This document shows, piece by piece, positions 63,887 through 64,000 of a DNA stretch of 64,000 nt; position 1 is the first letter of the stretch; each line of letters begins with the position of its first letter. The notes under the pieces were generated by a model. The model did no database searches. It was not told the origin of the DNA and saw nothing but the letters and a program-made list of their open reading frames with translations. Origin of the DNA: Strongylocentrotus droebachiensis (lineage: Eukaryota > Echinodermata > Echinoidea > Camarodonta > Strongylocentrotidae); contig JAVYIG010000309.1 of the NCBI GenBank assembly GCA_035222895.1, positions 434,001 to 498,000 of the forward strand, given 5' to 3'. The translations under genes were made by a program, and so were the position numbers.

Positions 63887-64000
63887 GATGTGAATTGAGA
63901 GTCTTATGTTATTATTACTGGTATTTGGTTTTGGGCGTGACCTGTGCCTGAGAGGCCCAAAGCGAACTGAATCACTGTAACCCTCTCCTCTCGGTTTGGA
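63887..64000 (+). other. Start of the next CPLANE1 intron
   Basis: Intron sequence running off the window, with nothing recognised. Confidence 0.6.

Overview
The window looks like AT-rich genomic DNA from a marine invertebrate deuterostome, most likely an echinoderm such as a sea urchin. This rests on the gene content, GT-AG introns of 0.2-8 kb, a DIRS-type retrotransposon, a Penelope-like remnant, many TTAA-flanked foldback elements and tRNA-derived SINEs. The species cannot be fixed from sequence alone. There are no bacterial or viral features, CRISPR arrays or rRNA/tRNA genes.

Layout. Bases 1-7641 are non-coding: a 529-bp foldback element, a tandem repeat, simple repeats and otherwise AT-rich DNA. 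On the minus strand, 7642-9474 is a single-exon gene for a 610-residue type I membrane receptor. It has a signal peptide, three Ig domains, one membrane segment and a roughly 230-residue tail full of tyrosine motifs (YINM, YECM, an SVYTKL ITIM, YENI). A TATA/initiator pair lies about 500 bp upstream. From 10 to 14.8 kb there are SINEs, short repeat remnants and no recognised gene.

From 14826 to the right edge, the plus strand carries 26 exons of one very large gene. I spliced it by hand: 25 GT-AG introns, with every phase joining without a break. It gives 3,121 codons and continues past both window edges. I identify it as CPLANE1 (C5orf42/JBTS17), the large ciliogenesis and planar-polarity effector of the CPLANE complex at the ciliary base. 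The part seen is the helical middle region, a giant 2,465-bp exon, a proline-rich region with repeated PLL motifs, acidic coiled regions and a C-terminal series of short repeats on symmetric phase-1 exons.

The introns are rich in mobile DNA. Intron 1 holds a complete but dead 5.9-kb DIRS element with inverted terminal repeats, an internal complementary region, and decayed gag, RT, RNase H and tyrosine recombinase. Later introns hold at least four families of TTAA-flanked MITEs, other foldbacks, a GC-rich 271-bp foldback, a tandem-duplicated dead exon and a Penelope-like element reduced to its GIY-YIG endonuclease and inverted pseudo-LTRs. A sequence very close to a canonical RFX X-box sits in intron 3 of this ciliary gene.

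The strongest candidates for new biology are the Ig receptor with a CD28-like YINM plus ITIM tail, the duplicated dead CPLANE1 exon, the exon-encoded Y-T-x-x-L repeats, and the DIRS copy whose terminal repeats match while its proteins are dead.
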